A DNA stretch of 60,001 bases, taken from positions 1 through 60,001 of the forward strand of contig JAQTYN010000015.1 of assembly GCA_028688275.1 (NCBI GenBank). The letters run 5' to 3'. The notes below the pieces were generated by a model. The model worked only from the letters and a program-made list of their open reading frames with translations. It was not told the DNA's origin and did not search any database. The position numbers were made by a program, and so were the translations under genes. The stretch comes from Gallionella sp. (GTDB taxonomy: Bacteria > Pseudomonadota > Gammaproteobacteria > Burkholderiales > Gallionellaceae). Positions 30,492 through 40,101 of this stretch are shown here, piece after piece; within the stretch, counting starts at the first letter, position 1; every line of letters begins with the position of its first letter.

Positions 30492-33400
30492 ATGCGTTTT
30501 TTCAACTGGATTTATCGACATACCAAGCTTTTTTTAAGCGTGAGCTTGTTGCTGGTTCTAGCGGCTGTGGTACTGGTCGGTAAGCTCGTGAAATATGAGC
30601 TGGATGAGGGACGTGAGTTGCCGCTCGCGAAGGCGTTGAGTATCTATAGCGCGACCTTGAAAAGTGAAACATCGGATAGTCGAGTGATGGGCGCGATTAT
30701 GCTGTTGGGCTTGGAAAATCAAAGTGCCAAGCAGATGGTGCTGGGAAATTTGTCGAGTGATGCGCCTCAGGTGATGTCGGTGTTGGACACCATACGTGAG
30801 CAGTATGAAACCAATAGCGCGTATCTGGTCAGTCAATCTGGCGTGATTGTGGCACGCAGTCATCAGGTGGATTATCAAGAAGTCGGTAAAAGCATCGAGA
30901 TGCGCCCCTATGTGCAACTCGCACTCAATGGCATCGCGAGTGTCTATCCTGCGGTTGGCAAGCAAAGTAATGAACGTGGCGTGTATCTCGCCGCACCTGT
31001 ACTGGCGGAAGCCGACTTGCACGCTGCACCCATTGGCGTGGTGGCGGTCAAAGTGGGCGCAGGAAAAATGGATGCCTTGCTTAAAAATTGGGAAAGTGGT
31101 CCTGCCATTATCGTGTCGCCACAAGGCGTGGTATTTGCCAGCAACCGTCCCGATTGGTTGTTTAGCTTAACGGGCAAGGTAACGCCTGAGCGCATCGCCC
31201 GCATTCAGGAAGCACGTCAATTTGGTCATCGTTTTATTCAAGCGAATAGCGCGTCCTTGCCCTTTGTCGCCAATAGCACTGAAACCCGTATCAACGAGAC
31301 GCGCTATGTGATTCGCCATATTCCTTTGGCGTGGAATGATCCACAAGGCGAATGGACTCTGGTGTTGCTCGATCAACGTCAACCTTGGTGGCAATACTGG
31401 CGGGTGTGGGCTTTTGGCGGATTAGCAGGTTTATTGGTCGGATTAGCTCTATTCTGGTTCTACAGCATCGCGCGTAATACGGTCTTGAAACAGGAAAATA
31501 TGCGTGCTTTAGAAGGCGCGCAATCCCGTTTGCGCGAACTCACTGACAACGCACCCGTCGCGGTCTATCAAATCATGCTGGATCACAACGGTCTGCGCAG
31601 GCACCAGTTCATTAGTCGCCGCGTCAAAGATATTTTAGGGGTTAATCTCGATGAGGTGATGGGGCAACGCAAACGGTTGTTTGAGCACGCCGTTGAAGCC
31701 GATCTACAAAAGTATGAGGCGATCCTAGATATGAGTATGCACAAGGGTGAAGGATGGAATGCTGAGTTCCGTGTGCAACTCAATGGCAAAACACGCTGGA
31801 TACAGAGCGTCGCGCACGCACTGCGGATGGCGGATGGCTCGATACATTACAACGGTTTTTTAGAAGACATTACCGAGCGTAAGCTGGTGACTGAGGAAAT
31901 GCAGCGCGCACGACATCTCGCAGAAGAAGCCACGCAGATGAAATCGGACTTTTTAGCGAACATGTCGCATGAGATTCGCACGCCGATGAATGCGATTGTA
32001 GGGCTATCTCACTTAGCCCTGAAAACCGACCTCACACCACGCCAATTAGATTATTTACATAAAATTCAACAGTCTGGACAGCATTTGCTCGGCATCATCA
32101 ACGACATTCTAGATTTTTCCAAAATCGAAGCAGGGAAGTTGGCGATAGAACATATTCCCTTGGAACTGGAAAAAGTCTTGAGTACAGTCGAAAGCTTAAT
32201 GGCTGAAAAAACCAAGTCCAAAGGCTTGGCATTGGTGTTTGATGTAGATAAAGACGTGCCGCTGTATTTGGTGGGGGATCCCTTACGTTTGGGGCAAATT
32301 TTGATTAACTATGCCAACAATGCGGTGAAATTTACCGAGCATGGTGAAATCAATATCTCGGTGCGTAAGCTGGACAGTGACCGCGAAGGGGATGTGCTGC
32401 TGCGTTTTGCCGTGCGCGATACGGGCATAGGCATGACCCCAGAACAAATGACGCGGCTATTCCAAAGTTTCCAGCAAGCGGACACCTCTACCACCCGACA
32501 ATATGGTGGCACAGGGTTGGGCTTGGCAATCAGTAAAAACTTGGCAGGACTGATGGGCGGCGAGGTCGGTGCGGAAAGTGAATTGGGCAAAGGCACGACT
32601 TTCTGGTTTACCGCCCATTTTGGTAAAGGTATCGAAATGGCGAGTTATGCGCAGCTGCCACCTGAATTGCAGGGACGACGCATGTTGGTGGTCGATGACA
32701 ACGAAAATGCACGCATCGCGCTGACTGAAACGTTAGCTGAAATGCGATTAGCCGTCAGCGTAGCGGAATCGGGTCACGCCGCCGTCGCGGCAGTACAAAA
32801 TGCAGAAGTCGCAGGGGAACCCTTTGAAATGGTGTTTCTGGATTGGAAAATGCCCGATATGAATGGGGTGGAAACCGCACGTGCCATTCGTGCCTTGGGC
32901 TTGCAACATACGCCCTATCTCGTTATGGTCACCGCATACGGACGAGAAGAAGTACTGAATCAAGCTGAGCAAGCTGGCATACACGACACTTTGATTAAAC
33001 CTGTTCACGCGCTGTTGTTGTATGACACCGTGGTTCGGGCATTGGGTAGCGAAAGCATACATAAAGAAAATAGGGTGAAGGAAAATTCAGAGGAGGTCGA
33101 TATGTCCAAAGTGCAAGACGCGTGGGTGTTATTGGTCGAGGATAACGAGTTAAATCAGCAAGTGGCAGGTGAGCTGTTGACCTATGCGGGACTGAATGTC
33201 GTTGTGGCAGAAAATGGGGCGATAGCGATAGAAAAACTGCATGAACAGTATTTTGATGTGGTGCTGATGGACATGCAGATGCCTGTGATGGACGGCGTGG
33301 AAGCGACGCGTCACATTCGCGGACTCCCGCAATTTGCTACTTTGCCGATTATCGCCATGACCGCGAATGTCATGCAGCCCGACAAAGATCGCTGCGCGGA

Positions 33401-34151
33401 GGCGGGGATGAATGATTATTTGTCTAAACCAATAGAGCCCGATGAGTTGTGGCAGATGTTGTTAAAGTGGATTCCAGCGCGAGAGAGCGGTAATCACTCG
33501 TCTGCGACTAAGCAAGATATCGCATCCCTGACCACTGCTGATTTGCCGAATCACATCTCAGGATTGAATACCGCTTTGGGCTTGCGCCGTGTGCTGGGAC
33601 GAACCGATCAATATGTGTCTATGTTGCGGAAATTTATCGCTGGGGAGACCGACTTCACGGCGACGATAGAAGCGGCTTTAGCACAAGGCGATTTGAATAC
33701 CGCAGAACGGATCGCTCATACCTTGAAAGGCGTGGCAGGCAACATTGGGGCAACGCCCTTGCAACAATCGGCTGCGGTATTGGAAACCCGTTTGCGTGAA
33801 AAACAAGCGCGCCCTTTGCTGGATGATGCGCTTCATGAAACGTCAGGCATATTGCAAAATCTGCTTATCGCCTTGATCGCGGTATTGCCCGCTGAAGCTG
33901 TTAGTCTGCAAACAACGGTTGTGGATACGGCACAGTTGCAGGCAGTTTGCAGCAAATTGCATGATTTAATACAAGACAACGATCCAGATGCAGCTGAGTT
34001 GTTCGCCGAGAATCGTGCGATGTTACAAGGTGCTTTCCCTGACGTGGTGGGGGAGATAGAAACCGCTTTGAATGATTTTGAGTTTGATGCGGCTTGGGCG
34101 GTATTGCAAAAAGCCAGCTCGCACGCAGGAATCTCCTACACAACGACATAG
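30492..34151 (+). CDS. Hybrid sensor histidine kinase (Cache, PAS, HisKA, HATPase, two REC, HPt)
   Basis: This 1219-residue inner-membrane kinase has helices at about 13-33 and 302-326, enclosing a periplasmic Cache-like sensor. A PAS domain follows (about 345-465). HisKA has His493 in [10 protein letters not shown] and the ATPase has [10 protein letters not shown] and [10 protein letters not shown]. The first receiver has Asp784 ([11 protein letters not shown]), the second Asp927 ([11 protein letters not shown]), and the C-terminal HPt has His1076 (AHTLKG). All phosphorelay residues are present, so it is a complete His-Asp-His-type relay able to feed a separate regulator. No regulator gene is adjacent, so the output is unknown. 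The Cache ligand cannot be read from sequence. Confidence 0.92.
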   Translation: MRFFNWIYRHTKLFLSVSLLLVLAAVVLVGKLVKYELDEGRELPLAKALSIYSATLKSETSDSRVMGAIMLLGLENQSAKQMVLGNLSSDAPQVMSVLDTIREQYETNSAYLVSQSGVIVARSHQVDYQEVGKSIEMRPYVQLALNGIASVYPAVGKQSNERGVYLAAPVLAEADLHAAPIGVVAVKVGAGKMDALLKNWESGPAIIVSPQGVVFASNRPDWLFSLTGKVTPERIARIQEARQFGHRFIQANSASLPFVANSTETRINETRYVIRHIPLAWNDPQGEWTLVLLDQRQPWWQYWRVWAFGGLAGLLVGLALFWFYSIARNTVLKQENMRALEGAQSRLRELTDNAPVAVYQIMLDHNGLRRHQFISRRVKDILGVNLDEVMGQRKRLFEHAVEADLQKYEAILDMSMHKGEGWNAEFRVQLNGKTRWIQSVAHALRMADGSIHYNGFLEDITERKLVTEEMQRARHLAEEATQMKSDFLANMSHEIRTPMNAIVGLSHLALKTDLTPRQLDYLHKIQQSGQHLLGIINDILDFSKIEAGKLAIEHIPLELEKVLSTVESLMAEKTKSKGLALVFDVDKDVPLYLVGDPLRLGQILINYANNAVKFTEHGEINISVRKLDSDREGDVLLRFAVRDTGIGMTPEQMTRLFQSFQQADTSTTRQYGGTGLGLAISKNLAGLMGGEVGAESELGKGTTFWFTAHFGKGIEMASYAQLPPELQGRRMLVVDDNENARIALTETLAEMRLAVSVAESGHAAVAAVQNAEVAGEPFEMVFLDWKMPDMNGVETARAIRALGLQHTPYLVMVTAYGREEVLNQAEQAGIHDTLIKPVHALLLYDTVVRALGSESIHKENRVKENSEEVDMSKVQDAWVLLVEDNELNQQVAGELLTYAGLNVVVAENGAIAIEKLHEQYFDVVLMDMQMPVMDGVEATRHIRGLPQFATLPIIAMTANVMQPDKDRCAEAGMNDYLSKPIEPDELWQMLLKWIPARESGNHSSATKQDIASLTTADLPNHISGLNTALGLRRVLGRTDQYVSMLRKFIAGETDFTATIEAALAQGDLNTAERIAHTLKGVAGNIGATPLQQSAAVLETRLREKQARPLLDDALHETSGILQNLLIALIAVLPAEAVSLQTTVVDTAQLQAVCSKLHDLIQDNDPDAAELFAENRAMLQGAFPDVVGEIETALNDFEFDAAWAVLQKASSHAGISYTTT

Positions 34152-34175
34152 GAAAGAGCATGTGGAGGGGGAGGG

Positions 34176-34202
34176 GTGCCGCAGCAGAACACGCTGCGGC
34201 AC
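34176..34202. terminator. Terminator between convergent kinase and suhB genes
   Basis: GTGCCGCAGC pairs perfectly with GCTGCGGCAC around the loop AGAACAC. It sits in the 57-base gap between two convergent genes and could serve both. T-runs are absent on either side. Confidence 0.65.
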
Positions 34203-34208
34203 AGCGGT

Positions 34209-35012
34209 TTACTTCAACGCTTCAGTCAAGTGAGGCGCGATGATTTTCAACAGTTGCGGATGAATTTCGTTATTGCCTGCGCAGATGTGTCCTGTTTCCA
34301 AGAAACGATCTTTGCCTGCGAGGTCACTGATTAAACCGCCTGCTTCGGTTACCATTAAACAGCCCGCAGCGATGTCCCACGTTTTTAAACCTGTTTCAAA
34401 AAACCCATCGTAGCGTCCTGCTGCCATCCACGCCAAATCCAACGCCGCCGAACCAGGGCGACGCAAACCAGCGGATTTTTCCATCAATTCTTCAAAAATC
34501 GCCAAGTACGCGTCTTTATGGCGGAAATTGGTGTAAGGAAAACCTGTGCCGATAACGCTGTCTGCCATATGTAGGCGTTTGCTCACCCGAAGACGTTTGT
34601 CATTCAAGTACGCACCGCGACCACGTGAGGCAGTGAATAGCTCGTTCTTAGTGGGATCATAAATCACGGCTTGAGTCAAAATGCCTTTGTGTTGCAAGGC
34701 AATCGACACCGCATATTGCGGAATGCCATGCAGGAAGTTAGTGGTACCATCCAGTGGGTCAATAATCCACAGAAATTCGGATTCACCTTGGCTACCGCTC
34801 TCTTCTGCTAGAATCGCATGGTCGGGATAGGCTTCCAGCAAGGTTTGAATGATGGTTTGTTCAGCGGCACGATCGACTTCACTGACAAAATCCGCGTGGG
34901 CTTTTTTGTTGACGGTGAGTTGATCGACTTTGTCAGAAGCGCGGTGAATCAAATTACCTGCGCGACGTGCGGCTTTAACCGCTGTGGTAAGCATGGGATG
35001 CAAAATGGGCAT
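34209..35012 (-). CDS. suhB: Inositol-1-monophosphatase family protein SuhB
   Basis: This is a Mg-dependent phosphatase of the IMPase fold; in E. coli SuhB also joins the rRNA antitermination complex. The 267-residue protein has the metal-site motifs AILAEESG and [15 protein letters not shown], and the C-terminal motif [15 protein letters not shown]. The start at 35012 gives [19 protein letters not shown], matching the usual MHPML start within a few residues. It is divergent from trmJ, with 58 bases between the starts. Confidence 0.93.
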   Translation of the reverse strand: MPILHPMLTTAVKAARRAGNLIHRASDKVDQLTVNKKAHADFVSEVDRAAEQTIIQTLLEAYPDHAILAEESGSQGESEFLWIIDPLDGTTNFLHGIPQYAVSIALQHKGILTQAVIYDPTKNELFTASRGRGAYLNDKRLRVSKRLHMADSVIGTGFPYTNFRHKDAYLAIFEELMEKSAGLRRPGSAALDLAWMAAGRYDGFFETGLKTWDIAAGCLMVTEAGGLISDLAGKDRFLETGHICAGNNEIHPQLLKIIAPHLTEALK

Positions 35013-35070
35013 GGAACGACCTTTTTAATGAGCTGAGAAATTCAGCGCGCATTTTAGTTGGAATTACGCT

Positions 35071-35856
35071 TTGTATAAACAAAATCTTACGGATAACGTG
35101 CGCGTTGTCCTCAGTCACACCACTCACCCTGGCAATATTGGTGCCGCCGCGCGTGCCATGAAGACCATGGGGCTGCGTCATTTGTACCTGATTAACCCCC
35201 GTCACTTCCCTGATCCGCAAGCCAGTGCGATGGCGGCAGGGGCGGATGATGTGCTGGAAAATGCGGTGATTTGCGACAGCATAGACGCGGCCTTGGAAGG
35301 TGTGGTGTTTACGGTTGCCATGACGGCGCGGCTGCGAGATATTTCAATCGAAGTCAAAACGCCCCGTGTCGCCATGCCCGAAGTATTGCAACATGCACAA
35401 CAACAGCCCGTCGCCTTATTGTTTGGCACAGAAATGTCAGGGCTGACCAATGCAGAAATGGGCAAAGCGCAAGTATTGGTCAACATCCCCACCCATCCTG
35501 ATTTTTCGTCGCTCAATGTAGCGGCGGCGGTACAGGTGATGTGTTATGAATTTGCCGTTGCGTCAGAAAGTTTTGTGCCCAGTGTGCCAGAGGTGCAGCC
35601 CGCACGTTATGAGCAAATGGAAAGCTATTTCGCGCATCTGGAAAAAACGCTGTTTGAAATTGGCTTTTTCACCACACAAAAACCTAACCGCATGATGCAG
35701 CGTTTACGCCGTTTATATGCCCGCGCCAGATTGGAACAGGAAGAAATCAACATTTTGCGTGGAATGTTGAGTGTAACGACGGAGTATAATGCTCGCTTGA
35801 AAATTCGTTACCAACAAGAACACGCTGAAGCGCAACGTGTGGCTCAGTCAAAATAA
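35071..35856 (+). CDS. trmJ: tRNA (cytidine/uridine-2'-O-)-methyltransferase TrmJ
   Basis: TrmJ methylates the 2'-O of position 32 in several tRNAs using S-adenosylmethionine. The 261-residue SPOUT-family protein appears to start at TTG 35071. Its N-terminal motif HTTHPGNIGAAARAMKTMGL and the knot region LLFGTEMSGLTNAEM with IPTHPDFSSLNVAAAVQVM are diagnostic. The C-terminal extension with basic helices (RLRRLYARARLEQEEINILRG) fits the TrmJ dimer tail. trmJ next to suhB and cysE-iscR is a conserved proteobacterial arrangement. cysE starts six bases downstream. Confidence 0.92.
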   Translation: MYKQNLTDNVRVVLSHTTHPGNIGAAARAMKTMGLRHLYLINPRHFPDPQASAMAAGADDVLENAVICDSIDAALEGVVFTVAMTARLRDISIEVKTPRVAMPEVLQHAQQQPVALLFGTEMSGLTNAEMGKAQVLVNIPTHPDFSSLNVAAAVQVMCYEFAVASESFVPSVPEVQPARYEQMESYFAHLEKTLFEIGFFTTQKPNRMMQRLRRLYARARLEQEEINILRGMLSVTTEYNARLKIRYQQEHAEAQRVAQSK

Positions 35857-35862
35857 TACCCC

Positions 35863-36597
35863 ATGTTCCAAAATATCAAAGAAGACATTGCCAGCGTATT
35901 CGACCGCGACCCCGCAGCACGAAATACCATTGAGGTACTGACCTGTTATCCAGGTTTGCACGCTCGCACCGTCCATCGACTCACCAACAAACTCTGGCAC
36001 GCCAACTTCAAATGGTTGGCGCGGTTTTTATCGCATCTGGCACGTGGATTGACAGGCATTGAAATTCACCCTGGGGCGACCATAGGACGACGATTTTTTA
36101 TTGATCACGGCATGGGCGTGGTCATCGGCGAAACAGCGGAAATTGGCGATGATGTGACGATTTATCATGGCGTCACCTTGGGTGGCACCTCATGGCGACA
36201 TGGTAAACGTCATCCGTCGCTGGGGAATGGCGTGGTGGTTGGTGCTGGGGCAAAAATTCTCGGTCCCATTTGCATTGGTGAAAATGCCAAAATTGGCTCG
36301 AATGCGGTGGTGGTCAAGGATGTGCCTGCTGGTGCCACGGCAGTGGGTATTCCCGCCCGCATCTTGGATGAGGAAAAGAAAAAGGCAGAAGGCTTTAATG
36401 CCTACGGCTTGGGCAATGACCAGAATGACCCGCTCAGCAAAGCGATCCATGGGTTGTTGGGGCACAGTGTGACGGTCGATCAACGCATTGATTTTATTTT
36501 GCAACAACTGGAAAGGATGGGGGTCAGCACAGCTGCCGAAGCACGCGCCACAGCGGATAAATTTGACCCTAAATACCTAAATAATATAGTTGACTGA
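35863..36597 (+). CDS. cysE: Serine O-acetyltransferase
   Basis: CysE acetylates serine to O-acetylserine, the precursor of cysteine, which IscS then uses as sulfur donor. The 244-residue protein (short form, as in cysE-iscR clusters) has a helical N-terminus. A left-handed beta-helix of hexapeptide repeats follows ([39 protein letters not shown]) with catalytic His in the DHG segment. Its stop codon (36595-36597) lies inside the IscR operator and promoter of the isc operon, so read-through from trmJ-cysE into iscR is possible. Confidence 0.95.
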   Translation: MFQNIKEDIASVFDRDPAARNTIEVLTCYPGLHARTVHRLTNKLWHANFKWLARFLSHLARGLTGIEIHPGATIGRRFFIDHGMGVVIGETAEIGDDVTIYHGVTLGGTSWRHGKRHPSLGNGVVVGAGAKILGPICIGENAKIGSNAVVVKDVPAGATAVGIPARILDEEKKKAEGFNAYGLGNDQNDPLSKAIHGLLGHSVTVDQRIDFILQQLERMGVSTAAEARATADKFDPKYLNNIVD

Positions 36598-36618
36598 AAA
36601 AAACAGGTATTCTATACT
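36586..36618 (+). promoter_or_regulatory. isc operon promoter with type 1 IscR operator
   Basis: TTGACT (36590-36595) and TATACT (36613-36618) are 17 bases apart, a near-consensus sigma-70 promoter. The 25 bases 36586-36610 match the E. coli type 1 IscR site (ATASYYGACTRWWWYAGTCRRSTAT) at 22 positions, including ATA, GACT and the final TAT. The operator covers the -35 box, so [2Fe-2S]-IscR would repress its own operon, as in E. coli. The site overlaps the end of cysE. Confidence 0.85.
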
Positions 36619-36666
36619 GCAATCAGAATTTGTTTTACCCCCTCAATACCAAGTAAGGAGAATGAA

Positions 36667-37128
36667 ATGAGATTGACAACTAAAGGACGTTTTGCGGTTA
36701 CCGCAATGGTGGATTTGGCGACGCGAGGCGGTAAAGCTCCCGTGACGCTAGGTGCGATCAGTGAACGACAAGGCATTTCATTGTCATATTTGGAACAGTT
36801 ATTTGGCAAGCTGCGTCGCAACGAAATTGTTGCAAGTGTGCGCGGGCCAGGAGGCGGTTATTGCTTGGCGCGTCCTAGCTCCAAAATCACCATTGCGGAT
36901 ATTGTGACGGCGGTGGATGAGCCACTGGATGCGACAGGCTGCGACAGCAAAGGGGATTGCCATAAAGGTCGTCCTTGCACGACGCATAATCTGTGGATGG
37001 GATTGAATGAAACGATATACGCCTACTTAGCTGAAATCACCTTAAAACAGGTGGTGGATGGACAAGCAAGTTGTGATAAATCCAGCGTTGTCAGCGTAAA
37101 CAAATCAACCCCAAAAGTTGTGGCATAA
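36667..37128 (+). CDS. iscR: Rrf2-family iron-sulfur cluster regulator IscR
   Basis: IscR senses Fe-S cluster status with a [2Fe-2S] cluster and represses isc when loaded. The 153-residue protein starts [18 protein letters not shown] with a winged-helix domain containing [13 protein letters not shown]. The ligands fall at the same positions as in E. coli: Cys92, Cys98, Cys104 and His107 ([17 protein letters not shown]). AAGGAG lies just before the ATG. It is the first gene of the isc operon. Confidence 0.97.
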   Translation: MRLTTKGRFAVTAMVDLATRGGKAPVTLGAISERQGISLSYLEQLFGKLRRNEIVASVRGPGGGYCLARPSSKITIADIVTAVDEPLDATGCDSKGDCHKGRPCTTHNLWMGLNETIYAYLAEITLKQVVDGQASCDKSSVVSVNKSTPKVVA

Positions 37129-37139
37129 GGCCAAACGAT

Positions 37140-38348
37140 ATGAAACTACCCATTTATATGGACTATTCTGCGACGACCCCTGTTGATCCACGGGTTGCGG
37201 AGAAAATGATCCCGTATCTTACTGAGCACTTTGGTAATCCTGCGAGTCGTTCACATTCATTTGGCTGGGTAGCAGATGAGGCAGTAGAAAGGGCTCGCCA
37301 GCAAGTGGCGGAGTTGGTGAATGCCGATGCTAAGGAAATTATCTGGACTTCTGGCGCAACGGAATCGAACAACCTCGCCATCAAAGGCGCAGCGCATTTT
37401 TACCAAGGTAAAGGCAAACATCTGATTACCATGCGGATTGAGCATAAAGCCGTGATCGATACCGTGCGAGAACTGGAACGCGAAGGGTTTGAGGCTACTT
37501 TTTTAGATCCTGAACCGAATGGTCTGCTGGATATTGAAAAGTTAAAGGCAGCAATCCGTCCTGATACGATTTTGGTATCGGTGATGCACGTCAATAATGA
37601 AATCGGCGTGATTCAAGACATCGCGGCAATCGGTGAACTCTGCCGTTCCAAAGGCATTTTGTTTCATGTCGATGCGGCACAATCGACAGGCAAAGTCGAG
37701 ATTGATTTGAGCAAGCTCAAAGTGGATTTAATGTCCTTTTCGGCACATAAAACCTACGGCCCCAAAGGCATCGGTGCACTGTATGTACAACGTAAACCGC
37801 GTGTACGTCTGGAAGCACAAATGCACGGCGGCGGTCACGAACGTGGTATGCGTTCTGGGACGCTGGCAACGCATCAAATCGTTGGCATGGGCGAGGCTTT
37901 TGCCATTGCCAAGGCTGAAATGGCAACGGATAACACGCGTCTTCGAGCACTACGGGATCGCTTGCTGGATGGGCTGATGAGCATGGAAGAAGTTCATATC
38001 AACGGAGATATGGAGCATCGTGTGCCACACAATTTGAATTTAAGCTTTAATTTTGTGGAAGGCGAGTCGCTGATTATGGCGATTAAAGATGTTGCTGTGT
38101 CCAGTGGGTCGGCTTGTACTTCTGCCAGCTTGGAGCCTTCATACGTCTTGCGCGCACTCGGGCGCAGTGATGAATTGGCACACAGCTCCATCCGTTTCAG
38201 CGTCGGGCGTTTCACGACCGAAGCAGAAGTCGATTATGTGATTGAACTGCTCAAAAATAAAATCGGCAAACTACGCGAACTCTCGCCGCTCTGGGAAATG
38301 TATCAGGACGGCATTGATTTAAATACCGTGCAGTGGGCGGCACATTGA
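37140..38348 (+). CDS. iscS: Cysteine desulfurase IscS
   Basis: IscS is a PLP enzyme that takes sulfur from cysteine and passes it as persulfide to IscU and other acceptors. The 402-residue protein has the PLP lysine in [10 protein letters not shown] (Lys204) and the mobile catalytic cysteine in [14 protein letters not shown] (Cys326). The C-terminal [13 protein letters not shown] is typical of housekeeping IscS. It starts 11 bases after iscR. A heptamer repeat array follows its stop, before iscU. Confidence 0.97.
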   Translation: MKLPIYMDYSATTPVDPRVAEKMIPYLTEHFGNPASRSHSFGWVADEAVERARQQVAELVNADAKEIIWTSGATESNNLAIKGAAHFYQGKGKHLITMRIEHKAVIDTVRELEREGFEATFLDPEPNGLLDIEKLKAAIRPDTILVSVMHVNNEIGVIQDIAAIGELCRSKGILFHVDAAQSTGKVEIDLSKLKVDLMSFSAHKTYGPKGIGALYVQRKPRVRLEAQMHGGGHERGMRSGTLATHQIVGMGEAFAIAKAEMATDNTRLRALRDRLLDGLMSMEEVHINGDMEHRVPHNLNLSFNFVEGESLIMAIKDVAVSSGSACTSASLEPSYVLRALGRSDELAHSSIRFSVGRFTTEAEVDYVIELLKNKIGKLRELSPLWEMYQDGIDLNTVQWAAH

Positions 38349-38352
38349 AAGA

Positions 38353-38504
38353 CAGTCGCTAGTTGGTAGTCGTTAGCCGTTAGTTAAAACCAAAAACAGT
38401 TGCTAGGCGTTAGCTGTTAGTCGTTAGTTAAAACCAACATAGCTAACAACTAAAAACTAATAGCTAGAAACTAACGACTAGCAGCTAACGACTAGCACTA
38501 GCGA
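38353..38504. repeat. Heptamer repeats as long inverted arms between iscS and iscU
   Basis: The left half (38353-38434) contains units such as TCGCTAG, TCGTTAG, CCGTTAG and twice the block GTTAGTTAAAACCA. The right half (38440-38504) contains inverted units ACTAACG, ACTAGCA, GCTAACG, ACTAGCA. The arms can form a large stem-loop in the isc mRNA. The iscU ribosome binding site AAGGAG starts just outside the array, near 38508. Confidence 0.85.
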
Positions 38505-38523
38505 CGATAAGGAGCGAACTACC

Positions 38524-38940
38524 ATGGCTTACAGCGATAAATTATTAGATCACTATGAAAACCCCCGCAACGTCGGTTCTTTTGCGAAGGATGCGGAAGG
38601 CTTGGGAACAGGCATGGTCGGCGCGCCTGCGTGTGGCGATGTGATGAAGTTGCAGATCAAAGTCGGTAAAGACGGCGTGATTGAAGATGCTAAATTTAAG
38701 ACTTATGGTTGCGGTTCGGCAATTGCATCAAGCTCGTTGGTGACGGAATGGGTCAAGGGCAAGACCGTGGAGCAGGCGTTGGAAATTAAAAACACCCACA
38801 TTGCTGAAGAACTGGCGTTGCCACCTGTAAAAATTCACTGCTCGATTTTGGCGGAAGATGCGATTAAAGCAGCTGTGGCTGATTACCGTGCCAAGCAGGG
38901 CGGTAATGTTGAAGCGGCTGCGTGCAAGGGCAGTATTTAA
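38524..38940 (+). CDS. iscU: Iron-sulfur cluster scaffold IscU
   Basis: IscU is the scaffold on which [2Fe-2S] clusters are built before transfer with HscA/HscB help. The 138-residue protein has the three ligand cysteines Cys37 (PACGDV, with Asp39), Cys63 (TYGCGSA) and Cys106. The HscA recognition motif LPPVK at 99-103 is intact. It is about ten residues longer than E. coli IscU because of a C-terminal tail (EAAACKGSI) that adds a cysteine. Heptamer and palindromic repeats flank the gene on both sides. Confidence 0.97.
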   Translation: MAYSDKLLDHYENPRNVGSFAKDAEGLGTGMVGAPACGDVMKLQIKVGKDGVIEDAKFKTYGCGSAIASSSLVTEWVKGKTVEQALEIKNTHIAEELALPPVKIHCSILAEDAIKAAVADYRAKQGGNVEAAACKGSI

Positions 38941-39005
38941 GCGAATACTGATATAATCCGCAGCGGGATGGTCGAGTTAAAATTCAAACGAACACTAAAC
39001 TAACC

Positions 39006-39092
39006 ATCCGTTCTTGATGAGTCTGTCGAACCATGAGCGGAAGGTGTGAAGAATTATCCGCTCACCCTTCGACAAGCTCAGGGCGAACGGAT
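39006..39092. repeat. Dispersed palindrome (TGAGCTTGTCGAA type) between iscU and iscA
   Basis: Two 35-base arms (39006-39040 and 39058-39092) are inverted copies with about 26 of 35 matches. Both contain the motif TGTCGAA near TGAG and begin or end with ATCCGTTC/GAACGGAT. The right arm, read on the minus strand, matches the flanks of the 26303-26533 array exactly over 16 and 13 bases. Confidence 0.85.
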
Positions 39093-39119
39093 CAAATAAT
39101 AATCCTTAAAGGGAAAATC

Positions 39120-39443
39120 ATGGCGATTACACTTACCGCGACCGCTGCCAAGCATGTTCAAAATTTTATGATCAAACGTGGCAAAGGCGTGGGTTTACGT
39201 TTGGGCGTGCGCACTACGGGCTGTTCGGGCATGGCATATAAATTGGAATTTGCGGATGTGATCGAAGAAGATGACTTGCAATTCCAAAGCCAAGGTGTGA
39301 CGGTGTTAATCGACCCCAAAAGCCTGCCTTATTTAGACGGTATGGAGTTGGATTATCAGCGCGAAGGCTTAAATGAAGGCTTTAAATTCAACAACCCCAA
39401 TGTCAAAAATGAATGTGGCTGCGGGGAAAGCTTCCAAGTTTAG
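39120..39443 (+). CDS. iscA: Iron-sulfur cluster assembly protein IscA
   Basis: IscA is an A-type carrier that helps deliver or mature [4Fe-4S] clusters. The start at ATG 39120 ([17 protein letters not shown]) gives 107 residues, the family length. An upstream start at 39033 would translate the palindromic repeat and is rejected. Conserved cysteines are Cys35 (TTGCSGMAY), Cys99 and Cys101 (ECGCGES). hscB starts five bases after the stop. Confidence 0.96.
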   Translation: MAITLTATAAKHVQNFMIKRGKGVGLRLGVRTTGCSGMAYKLEFADVIEEDDLQFQSQGVTVLIDPKSLPYLDGMELDYQREGLNEGFKFNNPNVKNECGCGESFQV

Positions 39444-39448
39444 CCACG

Positions 39449-39994
39449 ATGTCCGCTCTTCATTTCGACACCCAACAAAGCCATTTCGCCCTGTTCGGTT
39501 TGTCCCCCGCGTTCCGCTTGGACTTGCGCCAACTGGAACGCGACTATCGCACTTGGCAAACGCAAGTTCATCCTGACAAAGCCGCGCACTTGCCCGCAGC
39601 CGAACAGTTGCTTGCTATGCAGCAAGCCAGTTGGATTAACGAAGCCTATCAAACCTTGCGCAGCCCCTTGCGTCGAGCCCGTTATTTACTCATGTTGCAC
39701 GGTATCGACACCCAAGAAGAAACCAATACCGTCATGCCCATGGATTTTCTCATGGCGCAAATGGAAAAACGAGAAGCCGTGGTAGAGGCTAAACATCTCA
39801 AAGATGTTGAACAACTAGATGCACTCAACGCCCAAGTTGAACAAGAAATCGCTGATTTAGAAAAACAATTAGCGATTTATTTAGACGACACGCAAGATTA
39901 CCCCCACGCAGCAGCAGCCGTTCGCAAACTGCGTTTTATGGAAAAACTCGGCGAAGACATCCTCGCCGCTTATGATGAAATAGAGAGTCGTTAG
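39449..39994 (+). CDS. hscB: Fe-S assembly co-chaperone HscB
   Basis: HscB is the J-domain partner of HscA; it binds IscU and stimulates ATP hydrolysis. The start at ATG 39449 (MSALHFDTQQSHFALFGL) gives 181 residues. The HPD motif is at 41-43 (QVHPDKAAH) and the C-terminal helical domain for IscU binding is intact. The final codons AGT CGT TAG are part of the first heptamer of the next repeat array, so the array supplies the stop codon. Confidence 0.95.
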   Translation: MSALHFDTQQSHFALFGLSPAFRLDLRQLERDYRTWQTQVHPDKAAHLPAAEQLLAMQQASWINEAYQTLRSPLRRARYLLMLHGIDTQEETNTVMPMDFLMAQMEKREAVVEAKHLKDVEQLDALNAQVEQEIADLEKQLAIYLDDTQDYPHAAAAVRKLRFMEKLGEDILAAYDEIESR

Positions 39995-40098
39995 CTTTTG
40001 GTCGTTAGCTTCTAGTCGTTAGTTGTTAGTGGAGCATAACGAACGGGCAATAACGAACGACCAACAACTAGCGACTAACGACTACCAACTAACGACTA
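39986..40098. repeat. Heptamer repeats as inverted arms between hscB and hscA
   Basis: The left arm (39986-40030) repeats AGTCGTTAG-type units. The right arm (about 40050-40098) repeats the inverse form, for example CTAGCGACTAACGACTA. The array starts inside the last codons of hscB and ends three bases before the hscA ATG. No Shine-Dalgarno sequence is visible before hscA; the repeat occupies that place. Confidence 0.85.
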
Positions 40099-40101
40099 AA
40101 A

